From Rahnella inusitata_A (GTDB taxonomy: Bacteria; Pseudomonadota; Gammaproteobacteria; Enterobacterales; Enterobacteriaceae): DNA of 64,000 nucleotides. The notes under the pieces were generated by a model. The model did no database searches and was not told the origin of the DNA. It saw only the letters and a program-made list of their open reading frames with translations. Each line of letters opens with the position of its first letter. Within the stretch, counting starts at the first letter, position 1. Below are positions 16,157-26,026 of the stretch, piece by piece. The position numbers were made by a program, and so were the translations under genes. The stretch is taken from NCBI RefSeq assembly GCF_965118895.1, contig NZ_CBCPJJ010000018.1:1-64000 (forward strand), written 5' to 3'.

Positions 16157-16259
16157 CATTTCGGCTTTCTCTGCGTCAGGGTTCGCAAAATGAGATATTT
16201 GTTTGCCCGCAGTGATGCAGGTAGACTGCATGACTTTTCTGAATTCGGAGTAAATCACC

Positions 16260-17237
16260 ATGAGCGAAACAGCCAGCTGGCAACCCAGCGCTTCAGTCGC
16301 CAATCTGCTAAAACGCGCGGCCATTCTTACGGAAATCCGACGCTTCTTTGGCGATCGCGGCGTGCTGGAAGTTGAAACGCCAGCCATGAGCCAGGCCACG
16401 GTGACCGATATTCATCTGGTGCCCTTCGAAACCCGTTTTGTCGGGCCGGGCGCCGCCGATGGTATGACGCTGTATCTGATGACCAGCCCGGAATACCACA
16501 TGAAACGCCTGCTGGCAGCGGGCAGCGGCCCTATCTATCAGATGGGGCGCAGTTTCCGAAATGAAGAAGCCGGTATTCATCACAATCCTGAATTCACCAT
16601 GCTCGAATGGTACCGTCCGCGTTATGACATGTACCGCCTGATGAATGAAGTGGATGATTTACTGCAACAGGTTCTTGATTGTGCCAGCGGCGAAAAGCTC
16701 TCATATCAGCAGGCGTTTACTCGTCATCTGAATATCGATCCGCTCTCTGCTGATAAGGCCGAACTGCGCGAAGCGGCGGCGAAGCTGGATCTGTCCAATA
16801 TTGCCGATACCGAAGAAGACCGCGACACGCTGTTACAGCTGCTGTTCACTATGGGCGTTGAGCCGCATATTGGCCGCGATAAACCGGCATTCGTTTACCA
16901 CTTCCCTGCGTCGCAGGCCTCTCTGGCGGAGATCAGCACCGAAGACCATCGTGTGGCTGAGCGTTTCGAGGTGTATTACAAAGGTATCGAACTGGCGAAT
17001 GGTTTCCGCGAGCTGACAGACAGCCGCGAGCAGCGCCAACGTTTCGAGCAGGACAACCGCAAACGTGCGGCACGCGGTCTGCAGCAACATCCGATCGACA
17101 ATAATCTGCTGGCGGCGCTGGAACACGGAATGCCGGAATGTTCCGGTGTGGCGCTGGGCGTTGATCGCCTGATTATGATTGCGCTGAACGCAAACAGTCT
17201 GAGCGACGTACTGGCCTTCCCGGTCACGCGCGCCTGA
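16260..17237 (+). CDS. epmA: EF-P--(R)-beta-lysine ligase EpmA
   Basis: A 325-aa class II lysyl-tRNA synthetase paralogue lacking the anticodon-binding domain; it attaches (R)-beta-lysine to Lys34 of EF-P. Class II motif 2 (FRNEEAGIHHNPEFTMLEWY) and motif 3 (GVALGVDRLIMI) are clear. Together with epmB and efp in this window it completes the modification pathway. It is divergent from frdA. GGAG lies 8 bases before the ATG. Confidence 0.97.
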   Translation: MSETASWQPSASVANLLKRAAILTEIRRFFGDRGVLEVETPAMSQATVTDIHLVPFETRFVGPGAADGMTLYLMTSPEYHMKRLLAAGSGPIYQMGRSFRNEEAGIHHNPEFTMLEWYRPRYDMYRLMNEVDDLLQQVLDCASGEKLSYQQAFTRHLNIDPLSADKAELREAAAKLDLSNIADTEEDRDTLLQLLFTMGVEPHIGRDKPAFVYHFPASQASLAEISTEDHRVAERFEVYYKGIELANGFRELTDSREQRQRFEQDNRKRAARGLQQHPIDNNLLAALEHGMPECSGVALGVDRLIMIALNANSLSDVLAFPVTRA

Positions 17238-17258
17238 CATTCACAACGCTTTCCCTTT

Positions 17259-17286
17259 AGCCCCGATCGACGGTCGGGGCTTTTTC
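17259..17286 (+). terminator. epmA terminator
   Basis: AGCCCCGA and TCGGGGCT form a stem followed by five T residues. Confidence 0.88.
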
Positions 17287-17468
17287 TGACTTTCCCTTTC
17301 TTTCCCTCTTTCTGCCCTTTTATTGTGCAAAAACACTAAAAAGGCGCACGCCATGAAACAAAAGTACCCAAATGACGCATCGCTGATTTTAAAGTTTCAG
17401 TGATCGCGATTTTCAGCAATCCGCTCAAATCAGGCACTGCGCGGTGTTTAAGGCAAATTATTTCGCCG

Positions 17469-17486
17469 CTGGCCTGCTTTATGCAT
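17469..17486 (+). promoter_or_regulatory. candidate sigma54 promoter of the purine module
   Basis: CTGGCCTGCTTTATGCAT has the -24 GG and -12 GC separated by exactly 10 bases, with TGGC intact and TGC followed by A. It would start transcription near 17496, 26 bp before the permease. No clear NtrC site was found upstream, so this is tentative. Confidence 0.4.
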
Positions 17487-17521
17487 AACAGGGTTATCAC
17501 TCATTCTCCCGGAAACCCGTT

Positions 17522-18886
17522 ATGTCAGAATCCAACGAAAAAGAACTGCTTTATGGACTGGAAGAGCGTATTGCGCCGGTACCGGCTTTCTTCACAGCGG
17601 TGCAGCACGTGCTGGCCAGCGTGGTCGGGATTATTACGCCGCCGCTTATCATCGGTTCTGTCCTCGGGCTTAACGCCTATCTGCCGTATCTCATCAGCAT
17701 GTCACTCCTGGCTTCCGGCATCGGGACATTTATTCAGGCGCGCCGGTTTATGTCGGTGGGCGCGGGAATGATTTGCCTGCAGGGCACCAGCTTTGCATTT
17801 CTTGGCGTCATCCTCTCCGGAGGGATGTTGGTGAAAAGCCGTGGCGGTTCGCCCGAAGACATTATGGCGATGATTTTCGGCGTGAACTTTGTCGCCGCGT
17901 TTATCCCGCTGCTGGTCAGCCGCTTTATCGGGCAGATGCGCCGGGTATTCACGCCGCTGGTGAGTGGAACGGTGATTGCGCTGATCGGTATCAGCCTGAT
18001 TAAAGTCAGCATCACCGACTGGGCGGGCGGACACGGCGCGGTGAATTTCGGTGCGCCGGCTAATCTCGGGCTGGGCGCGCTGACGCTGCTGGTGATCGTT
18101 GCCTGCAACCGGATCAACGTGCGCTGGGTGCGTCTGGCCTCCATAGTATTGGGGATTATTGTTGGTTGCATCGCCGCTGCATTGAGCGGCCATCTGCCGC
18201 TAAAACCCGTGCAGGGCGACTGGTTTGCGCTGCCGCAGTTGTTCCGCTTCGGCTTCAAATTTGACTGGATTATCTTTGTACCTATCGCGCTGGTTTCGTT
18301 CATCAGCATTCTGGAAGCCGTCGGTGATCTGACCGCGAACTGCATGCTTTCGCAGCAACCGATTGAAGGGGAGAGTTTCCGCAAACGGCTGAAGGGCGGA
18401 ATTCTGGCCGACGGCATCAGCTGCATGGTTGCGGCTATGTTCTCCTCCTTCCCGAACACCACCTTCGCGCAGAACAACGGTGTGATTCAGATGACCGGCG
18501 TCGCCAGCCGTTTTGTCGGCATGTATATCGGCGGCGTGCTGGTGGTACTCGGGCTGTTCCCGTTTATCGGCGGCATATTGCAGCAAATTCCCGCGCCGGT
18601 GCTGGGCGGGGCGACGCTGGTGATGTTCGGCAGTGTGGTAGCAGCAGGTATCCGTATCATGACGCAGTCGCCGGTAGGTCGCCGCGAAATGCTGATCATC
18701 GCCATCTCCTTCGGTATTGGGCTGGGCATCGAAGCGGTGCCGGAAGCACTGGGGCAGTTCCCGCAAATCGTCGGGAATATCTTCGGACATGCTGTGACCA
18801 GCGGCGGTGTGGTCGCCATTTTGCTGAACCTGCTGATGCCCGCCGAGCGCGTCAGCGTAGTGGCAGAGGAGATTAAGGTTCACTGA
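17522..18886 (+). CDS. NCS2-family nucleobase permease (xanthine/uracil type)
   Basis: A 454-aa polytopic inner-membrane protein of the nucleobase:cation symporter-2 family, closest in pattern to XanP/XanQ. Family marks are the histidine in PAFFTAVQHVLAS near residue 25, the substrate-binding glutamate region LEAVGDLTANCMLS, and the signature FAQNNGVIQMTGVASR. Predicted hydrophobic segments span the whole protein. It lies 93 bp before a gene for 8-oxoguanine deaminase, so a purine (possibly 8-oxoguanine, guanine, xanthine or urate) is the likely substrate. The exact substrate is inference. The E. coli locus has no counterpart here. Confidence 0.88.
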   Translation: MSESNEKELLYGLEERIAPVPAFFTAVQHVLASVVGIITPPLIIGSVLGLNAYLPYLISMSLLASGIGTFIQARRFMSVGAGMICLQGTSFAFLGVILSGGMLVKSRGGSPEDIMAMIFGVNFVAAFIPLLVSRFIGQMRRVFTPLVSGTVIALIGISLIKVSITDWAGGHGAVNFGAPANLGLGALTLLVIVACNRINVRWVRLASIVLGIIVGCIAAALSGHLPLKPVQGDWFALPQLFRFGFKFDWIIFVPIALVSFISILEAVGDLTANCMLSQQPIEGESFRKRLKGGILADGISCMVAAMFSSFPNTTFAQNNGVIQMTGVASRFVGMYIGGVLVVLGLFPFIGGILQQIPAPVLGGATLVMFGSVVAAGIRIMTQSPVGRREMLIIAISFGIGLGIEAVPEALGQFPQIVGNIFGHAVTSGGVVAILLNLLMPAERVSVVAEEIKVH

Positions 18887-18979
18887 TTTTTCGCACATGC
18901 GCCCCTGGATCAGCAGACAGGGCATAACTGAGCTGACTCACTTTTTGAATTCTATTCCGACCAAAAAAGGATGTCAGTT

Positions 18980-20338
18980 ATGTCAACACAACGTATGTGG
19001 ATCCAGAATCCGCTGGCTGTTTTCACCGCAAATGAGCTGGATGCCCGCGGTGGCATCGTCATCGAAGGCGCCAAGATCGCCGAGGTGCTGGCCGTCGGCC
19101 AAAGCCCTTCACGACCGGTTGAACAAATTTTTGATGCCACAGACTGTGTGCTGATGCCCGGCCTCATTAACACCCATCATCATTTCTATCAGACGCTGAC
19201 CCGGGCCTGGGCGCCCGTGGTCAATGTCCCCTTGTTCCCGTGGTTGAAAAAGTTGTATCCGGTCTGGGCGCGTTTGCAGCCGGAAGCGCTCGGGCTGGCC
19301 AGCCGCGTGGCGATGGCCGAACTGCTGCTTTCAGGTTGTACCACCACCACGGATCACCATTATCTGTTCCCGCAGGGGATGGAAGAGGCGATCGATGTGC
19401 AAGTCGAAGTGGTACTGGAATTGGGCATGCGCGCTTTACTGACACGCGGTTCAATGAGCCTTGGCGAGGAGCAGGGCGGTCTGCCGCCGAAACAGACGGT
19501 GCAGTCCGGTGAAACTATCCTGCGCGACAGCCAGCGGTTGATTGATCGCTATCATCAGCGCGGCGAAGGCGCGTGGATGCAGATAGCTCTGGCACCTTGT
19601 TCACCGTTCTCCGTTACCACCGAAATTATGCGTGAAAGCGCGATGCTGGCGCAGCGGGAAGATGTCCGGTTGCATACGCATTTAGCCGAAACGCTGGATG
19701 AAGAGGCGTTCTGCCTGAAAATGTTTGGCCTGCGTACGGTGGATTATCTCGACAGCGTCGGCTGGCTGAATGACCGCACATGGCTGGCGCACGGCATTCA
19801 TTTCAACGCCGATGAAATTCAGCGCCTGGGCGCAGCGGGCACCGGCATTTGCCATTGTCCGGTATCGAATATGCGGCTGGCGTCCGGCATGTGTCCGACG
19901 CGCGATCTGGAAGCGGCGGGCGTACCCATTGGCTTAGGCGTGGACGGTTCCGCCTCCAACGATGCGTCGAATCTGATGTACGAAGCGCGGCAGGCGCTGT
20001 ATTTACAGCGGTTGCGCTACGGTGCGGAATATGTGACGCCGGAACGGGTTTTAGGCTGGGCAACGCGCGGATCTGCAAAGCTGATTGGACGTGACGATAT
20101 CGGGCAAATTGCGGTGGGTAAACAGGCCGATCTGGCGCTTTTCCGGCTGGATGAGCTGCGCTTTAGCGGCAGCCATGATCCGATTTCTGCGCTGCTGTTG
20201 TGCGGGGCGGAACGGGCGGACAGGGTAATGGTCGGCGGAAAGTGGCGGGTGATTGACGGACAGATTGTGGATATGGATATCAAATCGTTGATTTCTCAGC
20301 ACCGTAAAGCGGCGGCGGCGCTCATCGCCGATCTGTAA
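18980..20338 (+). CDS. 8-oxoguanine deaminase (amidohydrolase superfamily)
   Basis: A 452-aa metal-dependent deaminase that converts 8-oxoguanine to urate and ammonia. It closely resembles the Pseudomonas PA0142 type along its whole length, as far as I recall that sequence. Visible active-site motifs are the HxH strand LINTHHHFYQTLTRAW near residue 65, LHTHLAET near 235, the AHGIHF histidine, and GLGVDGSASNDAS with the catalytic aspartate. I prefer the ATG at 18980, since AAAGGA is well spaced for it and abuts the ATG at 18971. Paired with the upstream permease, it suggests salvage of oxidised guanine as a nitrogen source. Confidence 0.92.
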   Translation: MSTQRMWIQNPLAVFTANELDARGGIVIEGAKIAEVLAVGQSPSRPVEQIFDATDCVLMPGLINTHHHFYQTLTRAWAPVVNVPLFPWLKKLYPVWARLQPEALGLASRVAMAELLLSGCTTTTDHHYLFPQGMEEAIDVQVEVVLELGMRALLTRGSMSLGEEQGGLPPKQTVQSGETILRDSQRLIDRYHQRGEGAWMQIALAPCSPFSVTTEIMRESAMLAQREDVRLHTHLAETLDEEAFCLKMFGLRTVDYLDSVGWLNDRTWLAHGIHFNADEIQRLGAAGTGICHCPVSNMRLASGMCPTRDLEAAGVPIGLGVDGSASNDASNLMYEARQALYLQRLRYGAEYVTPERVLGWATRGSAKLIGRDDIGQIAVGKQADLALFRLDELRFSGSHDPISALLLCGAERADRVMVGGKWRVIDGQIVDMDIKSLISQHRKAAAALIADL

Positions 20339-20342
20339 TGCT

Positions 20343-20368
20343 CAGGGGGCAGAGCAATCTGCCCCCTG
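20343..20368. terminator. strong hairpin between convergent deaminase and mscM
   Basis: A perfect 11-bp GC-rich stem (CAGGGGGCAGA with TCTGCCCCCTG, loop gcaa) without a clear T-run on either strand. Its placement between convergent stops suggests a bidirectional terminator or 3'-end stabiliser. Confidence 0.6.
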
Positions 20369-20376
20369 GATCCCTC

Positions 20377-23300
20377 TTATAAATCGCCTGGCGAACGTGA
20401 GCTGTTACCGCTGCGACCACCGCCACTGCTGCTGGTAAAGGTCGCGTTATTGCCATTCTGGGCACGATGCAACGTTTCCATCCGCACCTGGAACGGCGGG
20501 AACGGCAGGGTGATGCCGTGCTCGCGGAATCCGGCCAGAATCAGCTGATGGATTTCGTGGCGCAGTGGCATACGGTGCGCCATTTCAGCGGCGTGCATAC
20601 GCAGTTCGAAAATCTGAATACCCTGCTGCAAATCCACCAGATAAGCTTCCGGCGCTGGCGTGTCTAGCACCAGCGAACAGCGGTGAGCGGCGTTGAGCAG
20701 TATTTCGGTCACTTCTTCGCTGTTGGCTTCCGACGGTGCAGGCACCGTTAGCACCACACGGGTCACGGAATCGGACAGGGACCAGTTGATGAACTGCTCG
20801 GTGATAAAGGCCTTATTCGGCACGATGATCTCTTTGCGATCCCAGTCGGCGATCGTGGTCGCACGGGTGTTGATCTTGGTGATGCTGCCGGTCAGATTGC
20901 GGATCGTCACGGTATCGCCGATGCGGATCGGTTTCTCAAACAAAATGATCAGGCCGGAAATAAAGTTGGCGAAGATCTCCTGCAAACCAAATCCGAGCCC
21001 GACACCCAGCGCGGCGACCAGCCATTGCAGCTTCGCCCATTCGATCCCAATTAGTGAGAAGCCCACCAGGCCGCCAATCAGCAACAACACGTATTTGGTG
21101 ATGGTCAGCACCGCGTAACCGGTGCCCGGCGTCAGATCCAGATGTTGCAGCAGCGCCAGCTCCAGCAGGGCCGGTAAATTGCGCACCAGCTGGGTGGTGA
21201 TTATCAGTACCAGAATGGCGATCAGCACCGATCCCAGCGTGATCGGCTGCATACTTTCGACGCCCTGAACGGTGGAGGCCACCTGCCAGAGATGAATATT
21301 CTCCAGGAATGAGAATGCCGAATGGATCTCAGACCACAGGAAGATCACCGAAATCAGCGCGATCAGCGTCAGCAGCGATCGCACCAGCCGCAGTGATTGC
21401 GCGGAGATCGCATCCAGATCGACCACCGGTTCTTCGATTTCTACCGTGCCTTCGTTGCTGGTATTGGCATGATGTCCTTCGTCTTCGCCGCGTGCGCGCT
21501 GGTTGAGCATTTCAGCACGACGCTGTTTGGCGCGCTCGAACGCGATACGGCGTCGCTGGATAAGCATCCAGCGGCGGATAATGTGGTAAATCACCAGCAG
21601 CACAAACCAGATGGCAACCGAAGTCTCCAGACGTGCAAGCAGGGCCTGCGACGTGGCAAGGAAGCCCATCAGCGAAGCCAGCGCCGCGACAATCGGTGCG
21701 CCGAGCAGCATCCACCACAGCGCGTTATTGAGCATGTTCTCGCTGTTACCTTTCTTATCGAGGTACAGCGGAATGCCCGCACGTTTCAGGCTGTGGGTGA
21801 CCAGCGCCACCACCAGACACAAAATCACAAAGCACAGGCGGCCGAGGGTATTGGAGAATTCACGGTCGTTCAGGTTATCGAAGGTAATCAGCGCCATAAT
21901 CAGCGGCACAATCACCCAGATGGAGAGCGCGTAATAGCGCAACGCGCGGGACACGGCGCGCTGCGGCCAGCCGAAGTGAGTGACAAACAACCCTTGCGGA
22001 TGCGCCAGCGCGGCGCTGACCATAAACGCCCACAGAATAGGCAACGTTGCAGTCACACCGTCGCCAATCGCCACGGCAATCGGATACGGCCACGCGCTTT
22101 GCAGGCCGAAGCCCAGTGCGGCCCACAGTACCGGCAGCGGCATCGCTACCAGAATCGACCAGAACACGGTGCGCATCGTCAGGGAGAAATGATCCTGCGT
22201 GACTTTGCCGACTTTGCTGCTGGAGCGCGCCAGAAAAGCGTAATAGTGCTTGCGGGAACTGATGCTGATAATCACCAGAATCAGTGCGCCAAACAGCGGC
22301 AGCAGCGTTTCTTTACTGGTGATCATCATCATTCCCGCGCCGCCCAGCTGGCTCAGGGAATCAAGAGATACCAGGCGTTTCAGGTCATGGGCCAGCATCA
22401 TCGGATAAGAAAGGCTTACCGGGCTGACGTCGGCGACCCAGAACAGATAACGGTGCGCGGCTTCATGAACGTCATTCAGCGCTTCCACCAGCTGGCTGTT
22501 GGCCACTTTCAGTTTGGTGAGTTCAAGAATTTGCGTGTCACAGCCGGAGAGCAGCGAATTGAGCAAATCACGCTGTGTGCGCAACTGTGCGTCGAGAATT
22601 TTTTGCTGCGCGGCGGTCAGCGGTTTGCCATCGTCCTGACGCCCTTGACGATAAACCGCCTGCTTATCGAGTAAATCTTCATAATGCAAACGCTGAACGC
22701 GCAGCTGCCCCATATCGCGGTCGAGTTGTTGCGGTTTCGGCATATCCGGCAGGCGTGAAACCTGCGCCCGCAGCGTTTCGCCCAGCAGATTGGACGCCCC
22801 GAGCCACTGTGCCTGTTCACGAATGGTATTGATTGCCTGACGGACCTGCTGCGTTTGCGCGGCTGCCTGACGTTGCTGAGAGGAGATCAGATCCATCCGC
22901 TGCGCCTGCTGATTCAGCGCCAGTGAAAGTTCGCGGTTGGACTGCAATTGCTGGCTGATGGAGTGGGGCAGTTCGCCACTCTGTTCTGCCAGTAACTCGG
23001 TTTTTTCCAGCGCCTGTTCGGCTTCGCGCTGGCGCTGATTGTTCAGCGTATTGCGCAAGGCCTGTAGTTGCTGATCCAGATAATCCGCGCGTTTCTTGTA
23101 AAGATCGGCGCGCATCCGCGACAGTTCCTGCCGGTTATTCGACGAGAGCTGAGCCAGTTCAAGCTCATCCACCTTTGCTTTACGCGCGGCGGATTCGGCC
23201 TGCAGGGCGCTGAGCTGCGCCTGCGCCAGAATAGAAGACGAAGCTGCTGCCGTGGCCGCCTGAATGCGCTGATCGATATCGCCAAGCGCATTGCGGGCTT

Positions 23301-23745
23301 CGGATTGCTGCTGCGGGATCTGACTGAGGGAATCACTGATATCGCGAGAACGATCTTGTTCCTGACGCAGCTGGCGGGTTTCCTCCAGCTGCTGACTGCT
23401 GATTTGCAAAATCTGCTGATCGAGTTCGGCGCTGGATAAATCGGTACTGACAGCAGGCGGCTTTTCGGGCTGATTTTGCAGTTCCTGACGCAGGGACTGC
23501 GTCAGTTTCGGGAAGTCATCAATGACCTTTTGGTATTCCGCCGTGCGCCCGGCAGAGACTTTGGCCTCGTTCAGCCAGTTGAGGGCACTTTGCAGCGCCT
23601 CAACCACCTGTGCCTGATTGGCCATTTCTTTATTGGCTTCCGCCTGTTTCAGCTCCTGTTTAAGCTGATCTTCAGTCGGAGCTGCGCCTGCCATGAGCGG
23701 CAAAGACAGCAGTAAACTCATCAGCAAGGCGGGGATCAGGCGCAC
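20377..23745 (-). CDS. mscM: miniconductance mechanosensitive channel MscM (YjeP)
   Basis: A 1122-aa large MscS-family channel (E. coli MscM 1107 aa) that releases solutes on hypo-osmotic shock. A signal peptide (1-22) precedes a long periplasmic coiled-coil rich in Gln, Glu and Ala (about 23-480). Multiple membrane segments follow, then the MscS core around residues 900-1100 (GLGFGLQEIFANFISGLIIL is the pore-helix and beta-domain junction). GTG start with AAGGAAG upstream. It follows psd by 48 bp, an arrangement kept in E. coli. A 425-codon antisense frame inside it is a shadow. Confidence 0.95.
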   Translation of the reverse strand: MRLIPALLMSLLLSLPLMAGAAPTEDQLKQELKQAEANKEMANQAQVVEALQSALNWLNEAKVSAGRTAEYQKVIDDFPKLTQSLRQELQNQPEKPPAVSTDLSSAELDQQILQISSQQLEETRQLRQEQDRSRDISDSLSQIPQQQSEARNALGDIDQRIQAATAAASSSILAQAQLSALQAESAARKAKVDELELAQLSSNNRQELSRMRADLYKKRADYLDQQLQALRNTLNNQRQREAEQALEKTELLAEQSGELPHSISQQLQSNRELSLALNQQAQRMDLISSQQRQAAAQTQQVRQAINTIREQAQWLGASNLLGETLRAQVSRLPDMPKPQQLDRDMGQLRVQRLHYEDLLDKQAVYRQGRQDDGKPLTAAQQKILDAQLRTQRDLLNSLLSGCDTQILELTKLKVANSQLVEALNDVHEAAHRYLFWVADVSPVSLSYPMMLAHDLKRLVSLDSLSQLGGAGMMMITSKETLLPLFGALILVIISISSRKHYYAFLARSSSKVGKVTQDHFSLTMRTVFWSILVAMPLPVLWAALGFGLQSAWPYPIAVAIGDGVTATLPILWAFMVSAALAHPQGLFVTHFGWPQRAVSRALRYYALSIWVIVPLIMALITFDNLNDREFSNTLGRLCFVILCLVVALVTHSLKRAGIPLYLDKKGNSENMLNNALWWMLLGAPIVAALASLMGFLATSQALLARLETSVAIWFVLLVIYHIIRRWMLIQRRRIAFERAKQRRAEMLNQRARGEDEGHHANTSNEGTVEIEEPVVDLDAISAQSLRLVRSLLTLIALISVIFLWSEIHSAFSFLENIHLWQVASTVQGVESMQPITLGSVLIAILVLIITTQLVRNLPALLELALLQHLDLTPGTGYAVLTITKYVLLLIGGLVGFSLIGIEWAKLQWLVAALGVGLGFGLQEIFANFISGLIILFEKPIRIGDTVTIRNLTGSITKINTRATTIADWDRKEIIVPNKAFITEQFINWSLSDSVTRVVLTVPAPSEANSEEVTEILLNAAHRCSLVLDTPAPEAYLVDLQQGIQIFELRMHAAEMAHRMPLRHEIHQLILAGFREHGITLPFPPFQVRMETLHRAQNGNNATFTSSSGGGRSGNSSRSPGDL

Positions 23746-23793
23746 TCGTCACTTCCTTTTTTCAATTCTTTTTGACTGTCAGTTCAGACGAAA

Positions 23794-24696
23794 TCAGACG
23801 TCTTCAGGTGCTTGCGGTACAACTTGCGGCGCACGCAGGGCTTCGGCAAAAGGTTCGCCCATACGGGTGACCATGCCGTTGCTCAACTGCGGCATAAAGC
23901 GAACCTGACCTGCAGCAAACAGGTTAATCACCGTTGAACCGAGTTTGAAACGACCCATCTCCTGGCCTTTTTCCAGCGCGATAGCGCCTTCTTCACCGGC
24001 GGCAGGATAGGTCCAGCGCTTAATGATGCCTTCACGCGGTGGCGTAACGCAGCCAGCCCACACAGTTTCGATGCTGCCGACAATCGTCGCGCCGACCAGA
24101 ATCTGCACCATCGGGCCAAATTCAGTATCAAACACGCTGATGACGCGCTCATTACGGGCGAAAAGGTTCGGCACGTTGGCAGCGGTCAGCGGGTTTACCG
24201 AGAACAAATCGCCCGGCACATAAATCATTTCACGCAGTACGCCGTCGCACGGCATATGCACGCGGTGATAGTCGCGCGGTGCCAGATAAATAGTGGCGAA
24301 CTGGCCGTCTTTGAACTGCTCCGCCAGCTGATAGTTCCCTGCCAGCAGCGCTTCGAGGCTGTAGAAATGACCTTTTGCCTGGAACAGTTTGCCGTCGGTA
24401 ATAGCCCCTAACTGGCTGACTGCGCCATCGGCGGGCAGGCAAAGCATGTCCAGACCGCTGACGACAGGACGTGCGCCATCGCGCAGCGGGCGAACGAAGA
24501 ATTCATTGAATGTGGCGTAAGACTTGATATCCGGGTTTTGTGCTTCTTTCATATCCACGCTGTAAAAGCGTGCAAAGGCTTTGATCACCCAATGCGTCAG
24601 CGTGGCGGCACGTTTATCCGCGCCCCAGCCTGCCAGACGGGTCAGACCTTGTTTAGGAAGTAAGTATTGAAGTTTGATTTTGATACTGTCCAGCAC
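23794..24696 (-). CDS. psd: phosphatidylserine decarboxylase proenzyme
   Basis: A 300-aa pyruvoyl-dependent inner-membrane enzyme that makes phosphatidylethanolamine from phosphatidylserine. The self-cleavage motif LGST (FKLGSTVINL, Ser near residue 254) is intact, as are the YHRVHMP and FARNERV segments. I chose the GTG at 24696 (GAGG upstream), which gives the same N-terminus as E. coli; the ATG 81 bases earlier gives an unconserved extension. The C-terminal tail is shorter than that of E. coli Psd (322 aa). It forms an operon with mscM. Confidence 0.95.
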   Translation of the reverse strand: MLDSIKIKLQYLLPKQGLTRLAGWGADKRAATLTHWVIKAFARFYSVDMKEAQNPDIKSYATFNEFFVRPLRDGARPVVSGLDMLCLPADGAVSQLGAITDGKLFQAKGHFYSLEALLAGNYQLAEQFKDGQFATIYLAPRDYHRVHMPCDGVLREMIYVPGDLFSVNPLTAANVPNLFARNERVISVFDTEFGPMVQILVGATIVGSIETVWAGCVTPPREGIIKRWTYPAAGEEGAIALEKGQEMGRFKLGSTVINLFAAGQVRFMPQLSNGMVTRMGEPFAEALRAPQVVPQAPEDV

Positions 24697-24899
24697 GGGG
24701 AAAACCTCTTGGATGGTATGAATGACCGGCATGACCGGCCATTTCTGCAGGAGACCGTCAATCATCTGGACGGTCACACATCGTGTTATGGCGGAGGAGC
24801 GTTTTTAACTGGCGCTGATTGTAACGGTGAGAAATCAACGGTTCAACGCCCGTTCACCTCTCCCGTTTATCATTAACCTGTTAGCTCAATGAGTTAACA

Positions 24900-25937
24900 T
24901 CAAAGTGCGTCGAAGTTTTTACGCGTTTTTACGTCTTCCATACTTTCGAGAATACGATGGTAGTTGTCGAAACGCTCTTCGGCGATGTCGCCACGGTCTA
25001 CCGCATCACGGATAGCACAACCCGGATCGCTGCCATGTTTGCAGTCGCGGAATTTGCAGTACCCGAGGAAAGGACGGAATTCGACAAAGCCTTGAGTAAT
25101 TTGTTCTGGTGCGAGATGCCACAGACCAAATTCACGGACGCCAGGGGAGTCGATGACGTCGCCGCCGCGCTGGAAGTGGTAAAGACGCGCTGCCGTGGTG
25201 GTGTGCTGGCCCAAACCCGAGTTGTCAGAGACTTCATTGACCACGATCTGTTTTTCTTCGGGCGGCAACAATGCGTTCAACAGGCTGGATTTGCCCACGC
25301 CTGACTGTCCGGCGAAAATACTGATGCGATCCGTCAATGCAGTTTCAAACGCGGGCATGCCTTCGCCGGTCTGGCTGGAGACTTCCAGCACGCGATAATT
25401 GATGCGGCGGTAGATAGACATCATACCGTCGACGAATTTGCGGCCTTCGTCGTCGAGCAGGTCAATCTTGTTGAGCACAATCAGTGGCTCAACTTCAACG
25501 GTTTCGCAGGCCACCAGATAGCGGTCGATAATGTTCAGCGACAGCTCTGGCAAGATTGCGGAGACAATGACGATCTGGTCAATGTTGGCGGCGATAGGTT
25601 TCACGCCGTCATAGAAATCAGGGCGCGTCAGGACGGAGGTGCGTTCGTGTACCGCTTCAACGATACCTTTTACGCTGGCGTTCTCGCCGGCGCGCCATAC
25701 AACGCGGTCACCGGTGACCAGAGAACGGATGGTACGGCGGATATTGCAACGGTGCTGGCTGCCGTCGGCCGCTTCAACGTCCGCATGCATTCCGAAACGG
25801 CTGATGACGATGCCGTCCTGCGGTTCGCCATGCAGAGAATCGTCCAGCTCTTTCCGTTTGTCGGTCTGTGTCAGACGACGCTGGTGGTTGGTCTGAACGC
25901 GACGTTGTTGCCCTTTAGACAGTTTTGACTTAGTCAC
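24900..25937 (-). CDS. rsgA: small ribosomal subunit biogenesis GTPase RsgA
   Basis: A 345-aa circularly permuted GTPase that assists late 30S maturation. The order of motifs is NKIDLL (G4), GQSGVGKSSLLNAL (G1), then DSPGVREF (G3). An N-terminal OB-fold and a C-terminal zinc motif (YCKFRDCKHGSDPGC) are present. GTG start with GAGG upstream. It is divergent from orn, as in E. coli; psd lies 203 bp downstream. Confidence 0.96.
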   Translation of the reverse strand: MTKSKLSKGQQRRVQTNHQRRLTQTDKRKELDDSLHGEPQDGIVISRFGMHADVEAADGSQHRCNIRRTIRSLVTGDRVVWRAGENASVKGIVEAVHERTSVLTRPDFYDGVKPIAANIDQIVIVSAILPELSLNIIDRYLVACETVEVEPLIVLNKIDLLDDEGRKFVDGMMSIYRRINYRVLEVSSQTGEGMPAFETALTDRISIFAGQSGVGKSSLLNALLPPEEKQIVVNEVSDNSGLGQHTTTAARLYHFQRGGDVIDSPGVREFGLWHLAPEQITQGFVEFRPFLGYCKFRDCKHGSDPGCAIRDAVDRGDIAEERFDNYHRILESMEDVKTRKNFDAL

Positions 25938-26026
25938 TGCGCCTCACTTGACTGGCTTTAATCGCTCGGTGCGACCAAAACGTCTATGATACCAGCTATA
26001 TCTCTTTCTTTGTAATAGGACACATC

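Noticed and set aside
21397..22674. A 425-codon plus-strand frame inside mscM
   Set aside because: The sequence is rich in His, Arg and Gln as expected from a reversed coding frame; mscM on the other strand is intact and conserved.
24697..24899. A sigmaE promoter for psd as in E. coli
   Set aside because: I looked for GGAACTT-like and TCTRA elements at the right spacing on the minus strand and found none convincing.
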